Positions 30,387 through 32,891 of a stretch of DNA of 32,891 nucleotides are shown here, in pieces. Position 1 is the stretch's first letter. The number at the start of each line of letters is the position of its first letter. This DNA is from Oehlia diaphana (lineage: Eukaryota; Glomeromycota; Glomeromycetes; Glomerales; Glomeraceae). Position numbers and translations under genes: made by a program. The notes beneath the pieces are model-generated. The model was not told the origin of the DNA and did no database searches. It saw only the letters and a list, made by a program, of their open reading frames with translations. The stretch spans positions 34,350-67,240 of the forward strand of contig QZLH01000044.1 in NCBI GenBank assembly GCA_003833135.1. The letters are read 5' to 3'.

Positions 30387-31909
30387 TTAATCTTCCTTAT
30401 TTACAATTTTAAACACTTCATAATCGTCTATTGAAAACTTTTCTGTAGTTCTTATCTTTTTTTCATAAGAATCTAGTCTACAAGAAAAACCATCATAATC
30501 TTTCAAACCAATTTTCTCTTTCTCATATAACAGAAGATCATTATCAAATGTGGGACCATATCCATTATGATAATATAACGCATTATTAATAATTTTTACG
30601 TGACTTAAAATTGGATCTTTAAATTCATTCTTACTTTTAAAAGAATATATGAAACTATCCTTTGTTTTACCCCATTGACCAGAACTATGTGACTTCCAAA
30701 TCAAAGGATTATATCCCCCAATAATTTCTCCCGTCTCTTTTATTTTAATGAATGTAACGGTATGAGGTATGTCATCACATAATTCATGAAATTTTTTAGG
30801 AGTAAATCCATTTCTAGTTCCTCTTAATAATAATTTAAATTCATATGGTAAATATAATTCTCTAGTATAAGCAAATTTACTTTTAGTATCAATTTTATCA
30901 ATCCATCTTGAAACCAAAGAAACGATATTTAAACTAACAATTTTTGAATCAATGATTCCATCGATATTTCTGTATCTAGGAAGCAAAATATTATTACTTG
31001 GTTCAATATCGGAAACCAGATAAGATCCCAATAATTCTTCGTATAGTCGTTGTTTCAAAAGCTTTTTATATGGATGAACTTTTCGAGAGAAATCTATGGA
31101 TGAAAGACTAAAAAATCTAATTAATGATAAACAATACTGCAAAGTATTTTCCATTATTTTGAAATCATCATCTGACCAAGTTGCAGGATCCGGAAGAAGT
31201 GTAGGATTTTTTTCAAGTCCCCATTTTAATACATGCTCCCAAATTTCAGCTTCTTTCATTTGTAAATCATCTTTTTTAATAAGTGAAATTAGAGAAGTTT
31301 CAGAAAGTGAAGTAAAATCTAGCGATTTAAATACTTTTTCCGGAGATTTATCCATGAAATCTGTACAAAATTTTTGAAGTTCTAAAAGAGAATTGGATTG
31401 AAAACTAGTTCGATAAGTAAGTGCAAAATGTTGTTCAATCCAATCAGCTTTATTTTCAATTAAATATTCTTGTAAATAATCTACTAGTTCTTGAAGAAGT
31501 AGTTCATTAGCAGCAATCAAAACTTCTAAAATTTCTGAAGTTTCGTTCTCATCTAATGAAATGATACCACCATAAATATATCTACATTAAAAAAAAAATT
31601 AATGATAAATACAAATATTTCTAATATAAAAAATATGAACAAGAATATATCTTACGTTAAAATAATTTGAAAAATTTCTGGTGATATATTTGGTAACTTA
31701 ATGTGAATTAATTTATCATTATTATTCCCTTTACTCCAAGTTATAGTTTTTCGTAAAAATGGAGAACGGTAACACAGGATAATCATGTGCGCACGAAATA
31801 TTTTTACGTTTGGATCTTTCCCAACTTCAATTGTAATATCATAATATTCATCATCGTCTAAAATATTAATATAATTTTTACTTAAACTAGAAAAAAATTG
31901 TTTTACCAT
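30387..31909 (-). CDS. BTB-BACK-TLDc domain protein, copy 6 (482 aa)
   Basis: Exon 1 is 31909-31656 (ATG, MVKQFFSSLSKNY), the intron 31655-31582 (74 bp, GTAAG...TAG), exon 2 31581-30387. The phase-2 codon gives T and then YIYGGIISLDENET. The frame is open further upstream without an ATG and over the shared promoter, so 31909 is the start. BTB: YYDITIEVGKDPNVKIFRAH. BACK: MKEAEIWEHVLKWGLEKNP. TLDc: RGTRNGFTPKKFHELCD, GGYNPLIWKS, TKDSFIYSF, and DDYEVFKIVNKED at the end. It is the most divergent N-terminus (WSKGNNNDKL in the BTB loop). BACK and the first part of TLDc resemble copy 2 (TYRTSFQSNSLLELQ, KETGEIIGGYNP), while the last ~80 residues resemble copies 3/4 (GPTFDNDLLL). Function inferred as for copy 1. 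Confidence 0.92.
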
Positions 31910-31964
31910 TTTTATTGTTATTTTTAAAAATGGGAGAAGGCGGGGAAATGAATTTGTTACAGAA

Positions 31965-31986
31965 GCAAGTTGCAAATCTTTTTAAA
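31965..31986 (-). promoter_or_regulatory. shared core promoter block of copy 6
   Basis: TTTAAAAAGATTTGCAACTT on the coding strand, continuing GC, starting 56 bp before the ATG. The TATA-like half is the most altered of the six, while the GATTTGCAACTTRC half is intact. Confidence 0.55.
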
Positions 31987-32339
31987 CGCTGATCAAAATT
32001 ATATTACCAAATATAGATAAATTAAATATGAATAGGTATTAGTATCTTTTTAATACAGAATGTTCGAGACTACTTTTTGTATTATGTATTGCACAACTAT
32101 TTACATTACTGAATACGGTTAAAAAAAGATATTTACAACGTGTGTAGTCTAAGGATGGACATCGGTCCTACCGGTCCTACTCGGTTCAGCCCCAGGACTT
32201 ATAGGACCACCCCAGCCAAATGATCGACATAGTTTATAAGCTGGAGTTTTGCGCACCAGATCCTAGCTTATAAGCTGGAGCTTATAAACTACCCATGGGC
32301 ATATACAGCCCACGGGTTCTGATTGGTCTAAAAGTAAGG
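31987..32339. repeat. spacer with palindromic AGCTTATAAGCT and ACCGGT words
   Basis: After A/T-rich flank the base composition changes abruptly at about 32145. From there come TCCTACCGGTCCTA, two TTATAAGCTGGAG copies (32234 and 32269), an inverted AGTTTATAAGCT/AGCTTATAAACT pair around 32231-32292, and CCCATGGGC. No coding frame. It borders the tandem array and may be part of the same repeat region. Confidence 0.45.
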
Positions 32340-32891
32340 ATATTATTGTCCTCATAATAACGGACTATACTGGACCTCACCATCAAGGACATTATCATTC
32401 TCATATTGAGGACAATAGACCATGTTAGTCCTCATTGGTCCTCATCATGGAGGACATTATTGTCCGCGCATTATTGGAGGACCATGATGGTCCTCACCAT
32501 GGAGGACATTATTGTCCGCGCATTATTGGAGGACCATGATGGTCCTCACCATGGAGGACATTATTGTCCTCGCAATATTGTAGGACCATGATGGTCCTCA
32601 CCATGGAGGGGAGGACATTATTGTCCGCGCATTATTGGAGGACCATGATGGTCCTCACCATGGAGGACATTATTGTCCGCGCATTATTGGAGGACCATGA
32701 TGGTCCTCACCATGGAGGACATTATTGTCCTCGCAATATTGTAGGACCATGATGGTCCTCACCATGGAGGGGAGGACATTATTGTCCGCGCATTATTGGA
32801 GGACCATGATGGTCCTCACCATGGAGGACATCATTGTCCTCACATTATTGGAGGATCATGATAGTTCTTACTATGAAAAATATTATTATCA
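32340..32891. repeat. tandem array of 52-bp palindromic units with 161-bp higher-order period
   Basis: Units start (GGAGGACC or GTAGGACC) at 32476, 32528, 32580, 32637, 32689, 32741, 32798 and 32850. The spacings are 52, 52, 57, 52, 52, 57 and 52 bp, so three units (161 bp) form a repeated higher-order block. Each unit holds GGACCATGATGGTCC and GGACATTATTGTCC, both hairpin-forming palindromes, plus CACCATGG. The third unit of each block has CCTCGCAATATTG and a 5-bp insertion. Degenerate units precede the array from about 32340, and a degenerate unit closes the window. Because 52 and 161 are not multiples of 3, the open frames here are not coding. The array may continue to the right. Confidence 0.85.

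Noticed and set aside
32406..32752. Two similar ~61-codon open frames
   Set aside because: They are read across the 52-bp repeat. The unit length is not a multiple of 3, so the frame is not maintained between units.
32340..32891. CRISPR-like array
   Set aside because: The units are contiguous, with no unique spacers, and the sequence context is eukaryotic.

Overview
The window looks like AT-rich nuclear DNA from a filamentous fungus. An arbuscular-mycorrhizal fungus of the Rhizophagus/Glomus type is the best guess. The evidence is the spliceosomal introns with GTAAG...TAG borders, the very AT-rich spacers, the many small DNA-transposon and retroelement remnants, and a tandem family of BTB-BACK-TLDc genes, a class I know to be strongly expanded in Glomeromycota. 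I see no tRNA, rRNA, CRISPR array or bacterial operon.

The main content is six copies of one gene, all on the minus strand: 6724-8275, 10162-11712, 13721-15227, 19637-21151, 27294-28806 and 30387-31909. Each has a ~250 bp exon 1 (first part of the BTB domain), a 67-82 bp intron at the same codon in phase 2, and a ~1.2 kb exon 2 (rest of BTB, BACK, TLDc). Intact copies encode 478-489 residues. The second copy carries two 1-bp deletions and is a pseudogene or a sequencing artefact. All six share a core promoter block, GATTTGCAACTTRC next to an AT-rich TATA-like element, starting 54-56 bp before the ATG. By family knowledge, BTB-BACK proteins can be substrate adaptors for Cullin-3 ubiquitin ligases. 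TLDc domains are linked to oxidative-stress protection and V-ATPase regulation. The copies differ most near the C-terminus of TLDc and look mosaic, as expected from unequal exchange or gene conversion.

Mobile DNA fills the space between them. I could define a 247-bp PIF/Harbinger-like MITE (3589-3835, TTA duplication), a 404-bp hAT-like MITE (15874-16277, perfect 8-bp duplication), an 866-bp hAT-like element (17131-17996, perfect 8-bp duplication) sitting inside a decayed ML-domain (NPC2-like) lipid-binding secretory gene (16847-18239), a ~1-kb element bounded by inverted repeats (12353-13366), and the 3' end of a 5'-truncated LINE (about 22986-24050). A 26-T tract at 15556-15581 marks a second, minus-strand retroelement end. 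Decayed gene fragments occur at about 756-1503, 2377-3073, 3393-3548 and 18352-19075.

The right edge (about 32340-32891) is a tandem array of 52-bp units built from nested palindromes, organised as a 161-bp higher-order repeat. The left edge begins with six copies of a 15-bp GTCGGTAA repeat, probably the end of a DNA transposon that continues outside the window.
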